Source: Desulfobulbaceae bacterium DB1
GTDB lineage: Bacteria; Desulfobacterota; Desulfobulbia; Desulfobulbales; SURF-16
Direction of reading: 5' to 3'
Length of the DNA: 64,000 nt
Assembly (NCBI GenBank): GCA_001914235.1
Contig: MQUF01000026.1
Coordinates: forward strand, 62,001-126,000
This document shows positions 44,399-52,511 of the stretch, piece after piece. Position numbers and translations under genes: made by a program. Numbering within the stretch: the stretch's first letter is position 1; every line of letters begins with the position of its first letter. Under the pieces are notes generated by a model. That model saw nothing but the letters and a program-made list of their open reading frames with translations. It was not told where the DNA came from and did no database searches.

Positions 44399-45019
44399 TC
44401 AAAAAAGCGGCAGCCCGGCAATCTCCATGAAGCTGTCCACATGGTATTCCGCGTCAAGCGCGCGGTTCTTGAAGGCGATCAGCCGCATGCCGACGCTGCT
44501 TGCGTGCTGCCGGTCGATGATGGAGTCGCCGATGTAGATGGATTCATCCACCCGGCGGCCGAAATGGTCGAGGATGGCCAGCAGGGCGTCGGGATGCGGC
44601 TTGGGCCTCTCCACGTCAAAGGCGGTTACCACCTTGCCGAAATAGGGGGAAAGGCCGAAGATGTCCAGGATATTGCGCATGGTGTTGGTCCGGTTGGTGC
44701 TGATCGCCCGATCGCAGCGGGGGGTGAGGAACTGCAGGAATTCAATCAGATCCGGCTCCATGTGCATGTACTGCAAAAACGGCTGGTAGTCGAGATCGGC
44801 CCGGTATTGTTCCGCTTTTTCTATGTCCGCCGGATAATGACGCAGGATATGGCGCACCGAATCCATCACGTTATGGATATGAACGTATTCAAGCTCCTCT
44901 GCGTCCATGGGCGGGTGGCCGAGGACTGCGAGGATATGGTCGTAATACATTCGGTTGGCGTTTTTTGAGTCGAACATGACGCCGTCGCAATCAAAGATGA
45001 CAAGTTTTATTTCGGACAT
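44399..45019 (-). CDS. HAD-superfamily phosphatase (Gph-like)
   Basis: A 206-residue HAD hydrolase with a helical C1 cap. Motif I is IFDCDGVMFD (nucleophile first Asp), motif II STNR near 108, motif III Lys in ERPKPHPDALL near 140 and motif IV IGDSIIDRQHA near 162. It resembles phosphoglycolate phosphatase and related housecleaning enzymes. The substrate cannot be deduced from sequence. It is a single gene bordered by two intergenic palindromes. Confidence 0.88.
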   Translation of the reverse strand: MSEIKLVIFDCDGVMFDSKNANRMYYDHILAVLGHPPMDAEELEYVHIHNVMDSVRHILRHYPADIEKAEQYRADLDYQPFLQYMHMEPDLIEFLQFLTPRCDRAISTNRTNTMRNILDIFGLSPYFGKVVTAFDVERPKPHPDALLAILDHFGRRVDESIYIGDSIIDRQHASSVGMRLIAFKNRALDAEYHVDSFMEIAGLPLF

Positions 45020-45038
45020 TTTTTTTTATGAATGGATT

Positions 45039-45155
45039 GTAACTATCCAGCTGTTTAGACTGTAGACTGAAGGCTATAGGGCTGCCGGTACTGTCGTATT
45101 ACATATTTTAGGCGCTTTTCCTTCAGTCTACAGCCTATCTACCTGGATAGTTACA
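45039..45155. repeat. Dispersed palindromic element, family B (copy 3)
   Basis: It has perfect 13-bp terminal inverted repeats, TGTAACTATCCAG and CTGGATAGTTACA. Inner arms are ACTGTAGACTGAAGGCTAT and its complement, around a core of GGGCTGCCGGTACTGTCG. The core is the reverse complement of that of the copy at 17806, so copies occur in both orientations. It is 117 bp, MITE-sized, with no coding capacity. Confidence 0.85.
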
Positions 45156-45187
45156 ATGGATTTTAATTGAGGAAGAAGTCAGTTATT

Positions 45188-45378
45188 CCGGCTCCCGGCT
45201 CCCGGCTCCCGGCTCCCGGCTCCCGGCTCCCGGCTCCCGGCTCCCGGCTCCTGACTCCTGGCTTCTGACTTCTGGCTTCTGACTTCTGGCTTCTGACTTC
45301 TGGCTTCTGACTTCTGGCTTCTGACTTCTGGCTTCTGACTTCTGACTTCTGACTTCTGACTTCTGACTTCTGACTTCT
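45188..45378. repeat. Long heptamer array upstream of nadB
   Basis: About 27 head-to-tail heptamers: first a homogeneous block of GGCTCCC (~9 units), then CTCCTGA, then alternating CTTCTGA and CTTCTGG units, and finally pure CTTCTGA. Blocks of identical variants show local amplification. The array ends 24 bases before the nadB start. Confidence 0.95.
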
Positions 45379-45401
45379 CCGAAGAAAGGTATTCGTTAAA
45401 T

Positions 45402-47045
45402 ATGACCTTGGCAACAGATTTTCTCGTTATCGGCTCCGGAATTTCCGGATTATCCTTTGCCCTGAAGGCGGCCCGGCTGGGCCACGTCATCCTGGTGACC
45501 AAGAAAAACCGGGTTGACACGGCGACAAATCTTGCCCAGGGCGGCATCGCCGCGGTGCTCTCGGAGCATGATTCCTTTGCCATGCATATCGAGGATACCC
45601 TCAAGGCGGGCGACGGCCTGTGCGATGAAGAGGTGGTGCGACTGGTGGTGGAAAGCGGGCCTGAGCGCGTCCGGGAGCTGATTGATCTCGGCGTTTCCTT
45701 TACCAGGGATGAGCGGAATGATGCCCGTCTTGACCTGGGACGTGAAGGCGGCCACTCGGCCCGGCGCATTGCCCATGCCCGGGATCTCACCGGCCGGGAG
45801 ATCGAGCGCGGGCTGCTGAACCAGGTTGCCCGCAACGACAATATCACCGTGCTGGAGGATCATCTGTCGGTTGACCTGCTGATTGCCTCCAGGGCCGGGA
45901 TCCCGGTGAGCGGGCCTTTTCCGGACCGCTGCCTGGGCGCCTATATCCTCGACCGGCAAGACAACTCCATCAAGCCCTATCTGGCCCGGACCACGGTGCT
46001 TTGCACCGGCGGGGCGGGAAAGGTCTATCTTTATACCACCAATCCCGACATCGCCACCGGCGACGGCATTGCCATGGCCTACCGGGCCGGAGCCAAGGTG
46101 GCCAATCTGGAATTCGTCCAGTTTCACCCCACCTGTCTGTATCATCCCCAGGCCAAAAATTTTCTCATATCCGAGGCGGTGCGCGGCGAAGGCGGTCGCC
46201 TGGTGGACAGGCACGGCACAGCCTTTATGGAAAAATACGATTCGCGCGGCGATCTGGCCACCCGGGATGCGGTGGCCCGGGCCATCGATTCCGAGATGAA
46301 GGCCAGCGGCGACGACAATGTCTTTCTCGACATCACCCATAAACCGGCGGATTTTGTCAGGAAACGGTTCCCCAACATTTACGCGACCTGCCTGTCCTAC
46401 GGCATCGACATCACCCGCGAGCCGATCCCGGTGGTGCCGGCCGCCCATTACATGTGCGGCGGGGTGTTGACCGACATCATGGGCCGTACCTCCATCGAGA
46501 ACCTCTATGCCTTCGGCGAAACCGCCTGCACCGGGCTGCACGGCGGCAATCGACTGGCCAGCAACTCACTGCTCGAGGCGGTGGTTTTTGCGCATCAGGC
46601 CTGGCTGCAGTGTGAAAAGGAATGGCCGGAAGTGAGCAAACGCCCCTTCCCCCAAGTGTCCGGCTGGTATGCCGGCAAGGCGGAACGGATCGAGGAGTGC
46701 GTGCTGATCAGCCACAACTGGGACCAGCTCCGTCGGCTGATGTGGAATTACGTCGGTATTGTCCGCTCGGAAAAACGGCTGAGCCTGGTGAAGAAGCGGA
46801 TGCGGCCCATCCTTGACGAAGTGGCCCAGCATTTCCGCGACTATCTGCTGACCCCGGACCTCATTGAACTGCGCAACCTGGCCCTGGTGGCGGAACTCAT
46901 CGTTTGTTGCGCCATGAAGAGGAAGGAGTCCAGGGGGCTTCATTACCTGCTTGATTACCCGCGGCGGGATGATGTCAACTGGCGGAAGAACACGGTGCTG
47001 TGGAAGGGGCAGGAGCCAGGAGTCAGGAGTCAGAAGTCAGAATAA
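45402..47045 (+). CDS. nadB: L-aspartate oxidase
   Basis: A 547-residue FAD enzyme oxidising L-aspartate to iminoaspartate for NAD synthesis. The FAD site is VIGSGISGLSFALKAA at 8-23, then ATNLAQGGIAAVL, GGHSARRI and the substrate-binding EFVQFHPTCLYHP, HYMCGGV and LHGGNRLASNSLLEAV. In anaerobes the reoxidant may be fumarate. The family normally ends near NWRKNTVLW; here the last ~12 residues (GQEPGVRSQKSE) are encoded by a heptamer array that has grown into the gene and supplies the stop codon. No nadA or nadC is adjacent. Confidence 0.96.
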   Translation: MTLATDFLVIGSGISGLSFALKAARLGHVILVTKKNRVDTATNLAQGGIAAVLSEHDSFAMHIEDTLKAGDGLCDEEVVRLVVESGPERVRELIDLGVSFTRDERNDARLDLGREGGHSARRIAHARDLTGREIERGLLNQVARNDNITVLEDHLSVDLLIASRAGIPVSGPFPDRCLGAYILDRQDNSIKPYLARTTVLCTGGAGKVYLYTTNPDIATGDGIAMAYRAGAKVANLEFVQFHPTCLYHPQAKNFLISEAVRGEGGRLVDRHGTAFMEKYDSRGDLATRDAVARAIDSEMKASGDDNVFLDITHKPADFVRKRFPNIYATCLSYGIDITREPIPVVPAAHYMCGGVLTDIMGRTSIENLYAFGETACTGLHGGNRLASNSLLEAVVFAHQAWLQCEKEWPEVSKRPFPQVSGWYAGKAERIEECVLISHNWDQLRRLMWNYVGIVRSEKRLSLVKKRMRPILDEVAQHFRDYLLTPDLIELRNLALVAELIVCCAMKRKESRGLHYLLDYPRRDDVNWRKNTVLWKGQEPGVRSQKSE

Positions 47046-47253
47046 AGGCAATCGTTTTCTTATCTTCCGGCGTCCTTGTTTTGTCAGATGGTAGGGCGGG
47101 AATCCTTTCCCGCCGAAATGGTTGTCGGCAAGGGATTGCCGACCTACGTTTTTAAGTGTCTTGGTTGGAAAAATCTTGTGTTTTTGCCCCTTGGCCTTAC
47201 AATCAACTCCCGACTCCCGACTCCTGACTCCTGACTCCTGACTCTTGACTCCT
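47011..47253. repeat. Heptamer arms flanking a REP-like unit after nadB
   Basis: The left arm (47011-47041, TCAGGAG-type) overlaps the 3' end of nadB. A double-hairpin REP-like unit lies at 47091-47147 (GGCGGGA/TCCCGCC and GTCGGCAA/TTGCCGAC arms). The right arm (47207-47253) is CTCCTGA-type in inverse orientation. The whole can fold as one large hairpin with the REP unit in its loop. Confidence 0.85.
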
Positions 47254-47261
47254 TTATTTTG

Positions 47262-48506
47262 TCAAAAAATATTAAAAAAGGATTTTTTCTCTTTTTCCGC
47301 TTCAGCCGGCTTGTTTTCTCCTTCCGGCTTGTCAACGACCGGCGCTTCATAGCCGATGGCGGAATCGAAAATTCCCCGCTGGGTCAAGGCCTCGGTGAGA
47401 TCGGCGCCGGTCAGGTCGGCCTTGGTGAAATTGGCTTTGATCAGGTAGCTTTTTTTCAGGTTGGCCCCCTTCAGGTCAGCCTCGGTCAGATCAGCCCAGT
47501 GCAGATTGGCCTCTTCCATGTCGGCGTTGGTCAGCACCGCGTCTTCCAGAACGGCATCCACCATGCGGGCATTGACGAGAACGGCCCCGCTGAGATTTGC
47601 GCTTTCAAGCTTTGCCCCTTCCAGATTGGCTCCGGTCAGGTCAGCCCCTGCCAGATCGGCGGCGGTGAGATCCGCTCCAGCAAGCGTGGCTCCGCCGAGC
47701 GTCGCTTTTTTAAGATTGGCTCCCCGCAGCACGGCGCCGGACAGATCGGCCTTGGCGAGCTTTGCCCCTTCCAGATCAGCTTTTTTCAGTTCGGCGTTCC
47801 GCAGGTTTTCGCCGGTCAGGTCGCAGTGGGCGCATTCCCGGTCATCCAGCAGATGGCGCTTCTCCCGGGAAGCCGGAGCCGGAGGGGGCGCGCCGAGGTC
47901 GGCCGGGGCTGCTTCCTCGTCCAGGTTATCGCTGAAAAGCCCCAGCTTCCACCAGCTGTCCTTTTTTTTCTCTTCATCGGGGATGACCAGGGTGCGGCTG
48001 CTTGCCTGATCCGGGATGATTTCGGTTTTAGCCGAGCTGTCGCTGCCCGGCATGGACCGGCCCATGCCCACCCCGCTGAAGGAAAGGTCGCTTGCGGCAA
48101 GACCGTCAACGGTAAAGGTCGAATCCAGCGAGCCGTCGGAGCGGAACATGGTGAAGCCGTCATCCTTTTTAAAGACGATAAAGCAGCGCATCTCCTTCAG
48201 GCCCCAGTCGTCGTATGCGAGGCAGAGGGTATTGTCGGGTGTTACCTTCCAGCGGCCGCCGGTTTTGTCGCCGACGCTGTTCTTGCCGGAGAGTTTGCCG
48301 CTGTCGTGCAGAATCACATCCGCCTCGATGGACTTATCCCAGCTCGAGATATGCAGCACCTTGTCGGTCACCATGGAGGCGACGTCCGCGCCGGAGAGCG
48401 GCTGGGCCCCCTGCTCCAGGGCGTCGTTCATGGTGAGTCTTTTGCCGCAGGCGGAAAGGGCGAGGGGCACGGTCAGGGAAAGGAGCAAAAGGAATTTTCG
48501 GTTCAT
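47262..48506 (-). CDS. Pentapeptide-repeat lipoprotein
   Basis: A 414-residue protein with a lipoprotein signal (LLLLSLTVPLALSAC), so probably anchored in the periplasm or outer membrane. Residues ~20-230 are an unrecognised region with a META/lipocalin-like feel (GGRWKVTPDNTLCLAY). Residues ~245-395 are about 28 pentapeptide repeats of the A(D/N)Lxx type (LEGAKLAKADLSGAVLRGAN), forming a quadrilateral beta-helix. A Lys/Glu-rich tail ends in FFNIF. ATG 48506 was chosen because it begins the signal peptide. Function unknown; cytosolic pentapeptide proteins mimic DNA, but this one is exported. Confidence 0.85.
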   Translation of the reverse strand: MNRKFLLLLSLTVPLALSACGKRLTMNDALEQGAQPLSGADVASMVTDKVLHISSWDKSIEADVILHDSGKLSGKNSVGDKTGGRWKVTPDNTLCLAYDDWGLKEMRCFIVFKKDDGFTMFRSDGSLDSTFTVDGLAASDLSFSGVGMGRSMPGSDSSAKTEIIPDQASSRTLVIPDEEKKKDSWWKLGLFSDNLDEEAAPADLGAPPPAPASREKRHLLDDRECAHCDLTGENLRNAELKKADLEGAKLAKADLSGAVLRGANLKKATLGGATLAGADLTAADLAGADLTGANLEGAKLESANLSGAVLVNARMVDAVLEDAVLTNADMEEANLHWADLTEADLKGANLKKSYLIKANFTKADLTGADLTEALTQRGIFDSAIGYEAPVVDKPEGENKPAEAEKEKKSFFNIF

Positions 48507-48605
48507 GGGCGTCTCGCAATTACATTCTGTGGTTAGGTGATGGTTGCTTGAATCGCTGCAAAGTACCATTAAGTGATGAGAGAGGCAAGAGGGGAAAGAA
48601 GGGGG

Positions 48606-48718
<113 letters not shown>

Positions 48719-48818
48719 AAAAAGTAACAGGAAGGCCGAAAGACACAAAGATATTTTCATTGTAAAACGGCAAGTTTCCTTTGCGGCTTCGCGTGCTGGC
48801 GTTAAAATCGTGAATGAC

Positions 48819-49093
48819 GTAGGTCGGCAATCCCTTGCCGACAGCCATTTCGGCGGGAAAGGATTCCCGCCCTACCCCACAACCGCCGGGAAGACGGAGA
48901 GTAGGTCGGCATTCCTATGCCGACATCAATTTCGGAGGGAAAGGATTCCCGCCCTACCATCTACAACCGCCGGGAAGACGGAGAGTAGGTCGGCATTCCT
49001 ATGCCGACATCCATTTCGGCGGGAAAGGATTCCCGCCCTACCCCACACCCGCGGGAAGACAGAGATTAGGTCGGCAATCCCTTGCCGACATCG
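48819..49093. repeat. Cluster of REP-like double-hairpin units
   Basis: Three full 57-bp units at 48819-48875, 48901-48957 and 48985-49041, and a half unit at 49067-49093, all in one orientation and spaced by a GACGGAGA-type linker. Each unit has GTAGG/CCTAC ends, a GTCGGCA..TGCCGAC hairpin and a GGCGGGA..TCCCGCC hairpin. Substitutions between copies are largely compensatory in the stems (AATCCCTT versus ATTCCTAT), which supports structural selection. Confidence 0.92.
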
Positions 49094-49102
49094 ACACCAG
49101 GC

Positions 49103-49133
49103 AAAAAAAAAGCCCTGCGCGAGGCAGGGCTTT
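49103..49133 (-). terminator. Intrinsic terminator after porin gene
   Basis: Read on the minus strand, AGCCCTGC and GCAGGGCT form a stem with a 4-base loop, followed by nine T residues. It lies 29 bases past the porin stop. Confidence 0.9.
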
Positions 49134-49161
49134 CTACAAACAACCAACTAATGAGAAAAAA

Positions 49162-50535
49162 TCAGAAGGTCATGGTCAGGTGATGGCTGACAAGATACAG
49201 ATCATCAGCATCCTGGCCGGCTGCTTCAGCGATATCCTCGAAGAAGTCGCCGGTGTTGAAGTATGCACCGCGCAGTTCGTAGGTCAGGTTGTCAAGCAGT
49301 TTGTACTTGGCGCCGAGGTCGATCTCCCAGCCGTACTCATCGTCAACGCTAACGGCGCCAAGCCCCTGCTGCAACAACATCTGCTCAACACCACTTTCCT
49401 CGTCAACCAAGGCGTAGGCAACAGCGCCATGCAGGGACAACTGATCGGAAACGGCAAAGTCGGTATGAATGCCGATGGCATGCACACCACCCTGTACCAT
49501 GAAAGGATCAGCGTCGTACTCGTCGCTGTTCAGCATGCCGGTGTGGTCGCCGGTGAGGATGTAGTAGGGGTTGAAGTCGTCGCCGATACCGTTATCCAGG
49601 GCGCCGTTCATGGCGGCGGTCATGTCGTCGTCGGCATCGTCAAGTTCATCCTGGCCCTCGGCCCAGAAGTACAGCAGGCCGATGTCAAGCTTATCCATCT
49701 TGGTGGAAACGTCGAGCATGAAGGCCATGGCGTCCACGTCGCGGTCTTCTTCTAAACCAGCGACTTCAGTATCATAATCCCGGAAGTCACCGAACTGCCA
49801 GCCATACTCACTGAGCACGGAAACCGGGCCGAACTGCATGTCGGCATTGAGTTTCAAACGATTGTGCTGTCTGTCGTAAAGAGATCCTAATGCAGTTTCG
49901 ACATCGCTCTGCGTTTTGTCGTTGATGAAGTCATAGGCGGCGCGCAGGTTCATGTTGTCGACCTTGTAGGTCAGGTCGATTTCATACATATCGGAATCAT
50001 TGTCATCGTTGTTGTTATCCCAGTCGTTCTCAACGGTCTTCTGGGTGAAGAGGCAGAGGCTGAAGGGCTCGGCCACAAAGCTCGGCCACCACATGAAACG
50101 GTTGGCGGTGGTGGAGGTGCTCATGAAGTCGCTGCCCCAGGAACCGGCCGGGGTGCGGCCCATGCGCAGTTTACCGACCGGCGACATGTATTCCATGTAG
50201 ATGTGGTAGATATCCACGCCGCGATGATCCCCCATACCGGGGCCACCGTCCGCTGCATCATCACCCCAGTCGGAGTCCTTGGCGAAACGGATCTCGGAGA
50301 ACATGGTGATCTTGTCGTTGACCTTCAGGGTCGGTTTGACCAGGAAGGTCTGCACCCAGGCGGAGTCCGTGCCGGCTTCGTCACTGTAGGGGTTGAAGCC
50401 TAAGCCGTCGGCATTGTTCAGCATGTAGCCTTCGAGTACGTACTTGCCGGTCATGGAAAAATCCATGGCGGATGCGGTGGCCGCGAAACCGGCAACAAGG
50501 CCGAGGGCGGCAACGGTGGAAATAATTTTTTTCAT
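49162..50535 (-). CDS. Outer-membrane porin-like beta-barrel
   Basis: A 457-residue outer-membrane protein. Signal peptide MKKIISTVAALGLVAGFAAT with cleavage after ASA. The mature part is acidic, rich in Asp, Tyr and alternating hydrophobic strands, and ends in HHLTMTF with the C-terminal Phe that marks barrels for the BAM machinery. Loops are very Asp/Asn-rich (DNNNDDNDSD), suggesting calcium binding or a saline surface. I cannot assign a substrate. The start follows AAAGGAGATTCAAG and a strong terminator follows, typical of a highly expressed monocistronic porin. Confidence 0.85.
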   Translation of the reverse strand: MKKIISTVAALGLVAGFAATASAMDFSMTGKYVLEGYMLNNADGLGFNPYSDEAGTDSAWVQTFLVKPTLKVNDKITMFSEIRFAKDSDWGDDAADGGPGMGDHRGVDIYHIYMEYMSPVGKLRMGRTPAGSWGSDFMSTSTTANRFMWWPSFVAEPFSLCLFTQKTVENDWDNNNDDNDSDMYEIDLTYKVDNMNLRAAYDFINDKTQSDVETALGSLYDRQHNRLKLNADMQFGPVSVLSEYGWQFGDFRDYDTEVAGLEEDRDVDAMAFMLDVSTKMDKLDIGLLYFWAEGQDELDDADDDMTAAMNGALDNGIGDDFNPYYILTGDHTGMLNSDEYDADPFMVQGGVHAIGIHTDFAVSDQLSLHGAVAYALVDEESGVEQMLLQQGLGAVSVDDEYGWEIDLGAKYKLLDNLTYELRGAYFNTGDFFEDIAEAAGQDADDLYLVSHHLTMTF

Positions 50536-50837
50536 CTTGAATCTCCTTTTCTCAAGTTAAGATGAATGAAGCGGATTCCCCCATGGAACCCTTGTTTTTA
50601 TTGTCCGCGCGGCCGGTGATCCTTTTCGGGCGGAAGCATTTTCCCCCGCTCCCGCCGCCGAATCAGTCCTCCGCTGACAATAACAATTTCTCTTTTACCC
50701 CGAAGAAATACCTCTTGGCAAGAAAAAATTGCATACTATCGGCAGATACGCCTATTTTATTAGGCTTTTTTTTTGGATTTTTTGTCAAGAATTTTTTTTG
50801 GGGTGGGGAAAATTCCCCTCACCCCGGCCCTCTCCCT
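50536..50837. other. Porin upstream region, no gene seen
   Basis: The interval upstream of the porin is AT-rich in its middle, with long T and A runs (50690-50810), and probably holds the porin promoter. I see no coding sequence, RNA gene or clear operator. Confidence 0.4.
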
Positions 50838-51000
50838 GAGGGAGAGGGAGATTTTGAGGGAGGGCCCGTGCCCGAGGGAGAGGGAGATTTTGAGGGAGGG
50901 CCCGTGCCCGAGGGAGAGGGAGAATTTCGAGGGAAGGCCCGTGCCCGAGGGAGAGGGAGAATTTCGAGGGAGGGCCCGTGCCCGAGGGGAGAGGGAGACT
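50838..51000. repeat. 36-bp tandem repeat, about 4.5 units
   Basis: Units start at 50838, 50874, 50910 and 50946 with a partial fifth. Each reads GAGGGAGAGGGAGATTTTGA, then GGGAGGGCCCGTGCCC. Differences between units are few (ATTTTGA versus AATTTCGA). The flanking CCCTCTCCCTGAGGGAGAGGG palindrome is a common intergenic type. There are no spacers, so this is not a CRISPR. Confidence 0.92.
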
Positions 51001-51095
51001 CTCAATTGGAGACCCTTGCCGAGGGAGAGGGACGGGAGTTTCTCCCTGATGAGAGTCATAACATTACCGTTTGGCGATGATCTCATTTTTTCCGA

Positions 51096-51308
51096 TCAAG
51101 CGTTAACAACCAAAGGCTGTGATTTCTGATCAATAACGACAATAAGTTCCTGCACTGCCGCCACTTCCGCTTCCTCAAAGTACGCCTCACCGCATTGGCT
51201 GCAAATCCATGCGGGAACATTATCCAAAGTCAGATGGCACCCTTTTCTGTCAATATGCAGCGGTGCTGATCCTTTTTTCAAGACTCCCCGGCAATGAATA
51301 CATTTCAT
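51096..51308 (-). CDS. YgiT-type zinc-finger antitoxin
   Basis: A 70-residue protein with two CxxC pairs (Cys3-x2-Cys6 and Cys37-x2-Cys40), as in the N-terminal zinc-binding half of MqsA/YgiT antitoxins, and VPAWICSQCGE. The MqsA helix-turn-helix half is absent. The start at 51308 overlaps the stop of the DUF4258 gene by four bases. Toxin-first order with a DUF4258 partner is a known TA arrangement; here the zinc-finger protein would neutralise the toxin. Confidence 0.82.
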   Translation of the reverse strand: MKCIHCRGVLKKGSAPLHIDRKGCHLTLDNVPAWICSQCGEAYFEEAEVAAVQELIVVIDQKSQPLVVNA

Positions 51309-51631
51309 GTTTTTTCCCTCTTCGTAAAATTCGCATCCCATTCATCCCGGCTGGGGATATACGCTGTTATTATGGCCAAATAATCCTCCTTGGGTGAGCA
51401 AACAACATGTATCGGATATTCTTTATTTTTGTGGAGAAACATCAGGCAGCTATGCCCTCTCGGATCTGCCGGGTAATCTTCGATGATCTCACCATTCTCA
51501 ATTACTTCTCGCACATCCATCGGTGAAATCATGCGATCAGGCCGTGACATTTGCCGGATCGCATGAGGAAGATAGAGAATTTTTCTCTGGGCCGATGCTT
51601 TTATTTCATCAAAAATATTTTGCACTGCCAT
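51305..51631 (-). CDS. DUF4258 putative toxin
   Basis: A 108-residue DUF4258 protein, a RelE/BECR-like fold thought to be an RNase toxin. Family features are HAIRQMSRPDRMIS near 23-36, VREVIENGEIIEDYP near 40-55 and HVVCSPKEDYLAIITAY near 73-90. It starts 23 bases after the yoeB-like stop, so it may share that operon's transcript (yefM-yoeB-DUF4258-ygiT). Confidence in the TA role comes from the coupled zinc-finger partner. Confidence 0.82.
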   Translation of the reverse strand: MAVQNIFDEIKASAQRKILYLPHAIRQMSRPDRMISPMDVREVIENGEIIEDYPADPRGHSCLMFLHKNKEYPIHVVCSPKEDYLAIITAYIPSRDEWDANFTKREKT

Positions 51632-51654
51632 ATGAGCCTGTTTCCACCTCCGGC

Positions 51655-51921
51655 TTACTCATAATGCGTCCACAGCCGCAACACCTTCACCACATTCTCT
51701 TCTTCCAGGACTTGATAAACAAGGCGATGCTGGATGTTTATTCTTCGTGAGTACGCCCCTCCCAGGTCGCCAATCAGTTTTTCGCAGGGCAGAGGGTTTT
51801 GAAACGGATTTTCCCGCAGAACAGCCAGCAACGCCCGCGCCTTCTTCTTCAACCCTGATGCGGCGAGTTTCCTTGCGTCCTTTTGCGCTTGTCCGGTGTA
51901 AACGAGCAGCCAGCTCACCAA
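51655..51921 (-). CDS. yoeB: YoeB-family mRNA interferase toxin
   Basis: An 88-residue Txe/YoeB toxin that cleaves mRNA on the ribosome. Features are SWLLVYTGQAQKDARKLAAS, the GAYSRRINIQHRLVYQV core with catalytic-region Arg and His, and a C-terminal LRLWTHYE with the His-Tyr of the active site (Glu in EKLIGDL near 48). It overlaps the antitoxin stop by seven bases. The conserved residues are intact, so the toxin is probably functional. Confidence 0.9.
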   Translation of the reverse strand: MVSWLLVYTGQAQKDARKLAASGLKKKARALLAVLRENPFQNPLPCEKLIGDLGGAYSRRINIQHRLVYQVLEEENVVKVLRLWTHYE

Positions 51922-52157
51922 TCAAGCTCCCGCGAGCATTCAGCGACCGGCTGATTCATGCCTGCCTTGATTGATTCACGCATTCCCGGTACTGACAGCA
52001 AAGAGAGTGTTTCCGAGATGGCGTTCCAATCTTCTTCGGACACCAGGACAGCATTTCCTCTTTTTCCGGTAATGACAATTGGTTGATGGGTATTTGCGGC
52101 TTCATCGATCAGACTGTACAGCCGGGATCGCGCCTCAGTGGCATTAAGAATGGTCAT
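51915..52157 (-). CDS. yefM: YefM/Phd-family antitoxin
   Basis: An 80-residue antitoxin with the Phd/YefM N-terminal DNA-binding fold (MTILNATEARSRLYSLIDEA, then PIVITGKRGNAVLVSEEDW) and an acidic C-terminal tail that would wrap YoeB. AGGAGG lies seven bases before the ATG. A palindrome overlapping a promoter-like sequence lies directly upstream (52180-52208), consistent with autorepression. Confidence 0.9.
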   Translation of the reverse strand: MTILNATEARSRLYSLIDEAANTHQPIVITGKRGNAVLVSEEDWNAISETLSLLSVPGMRESIKAGMNQPVAECSRELDW

Positions 52158-52179
52158 GGTCGGTTCCTCCTGTCAGGAG

Positions 52180-52208
52180 AGCGTACAGCATGGCGTACGC
52201 TATTGCAA
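52180..52208 (-). promoter_or_regulatory. Promoter and operator of yefM-yoeB
   Basis: On the minus strand TTGCAA (52208-52203), 17 bases, then TACGCT form a weak -35/-10 pair. A perfect 7-bp inverted repeat AGCGTAC / GTACGCT with an 8-base spacer (52180-52201) covers the -10, the expected place for a TA autorepressor site. The 9-mer ATGGCGTAC inside it recurs at 55759-55767 before another TA module. Confidence 0.55.
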
Positions 52209-52217
52209 GGTGGATTT

Positions 52218-52511
52218 TTAATGGGATTGCGGGACAAAATTAATTTCAAGCCTGTACCCTGCTGCCTTGGCATACTCCTCAATGGTAGATAGTTTTGGAG
52301 AAATTTTTGAATTTACATTTTCAAGCCTTGAAATATTGCTTTTATTCGTGTGTAAAATCGCGGCAAGTTCTTCCTGAGTCAACCCGGCTTCCTTGCGGAT
52401 TTTAATGAGTTGTTTTCTGAGTTCATAGGCAGCGGAAAGCCTTACATACTCTTTCTTGACTTCGGGATCGGAAAGTGCTTTCTTTTTGAATTCTTTCAGT
52501 GATGGTCTCAT
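52218..52511 (-). CDS. HigA-like XRE antitoxin
   Basis: A 97-residue protein with a helix-turn-helix of the XRE type (IRKEAGLTQEELAAILHTNK, then SNISRLENVNSKISPKLSTI). The N-terminal helix and the position after a Gp49/HigB-like toxin gene identify it as the antitoxin of a HigBA-type pair. Its ATG overlaps the stop of the toxin remnant (TGA at 52510-52508). The gene is intact although its toxin is frameshifted. Confidence 0.87.
   Translation of the reverse strand: MRPSLKEFKKKALSDPEVKKEYVRLSAAYELRKQLIKIRKEAGLTQEELAAILHTNKSNISRLENVNSKISPKLSTIEEYAKAAGYRLEINFVPQSH

Noticed and set aside
45163-45847. Open frames encoding SEVRSQK-type repeats
   Set aside because: They are translations of the heptamer array (7 bases read through three frames give a periodic peptide) and lack a credible start.
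50838-51000. Possible CRISPR array with 36-bp repeats
   Set aside because: The units abut with no unique spacers, and no cas gene is in the window. It is a plain tandem repeat.
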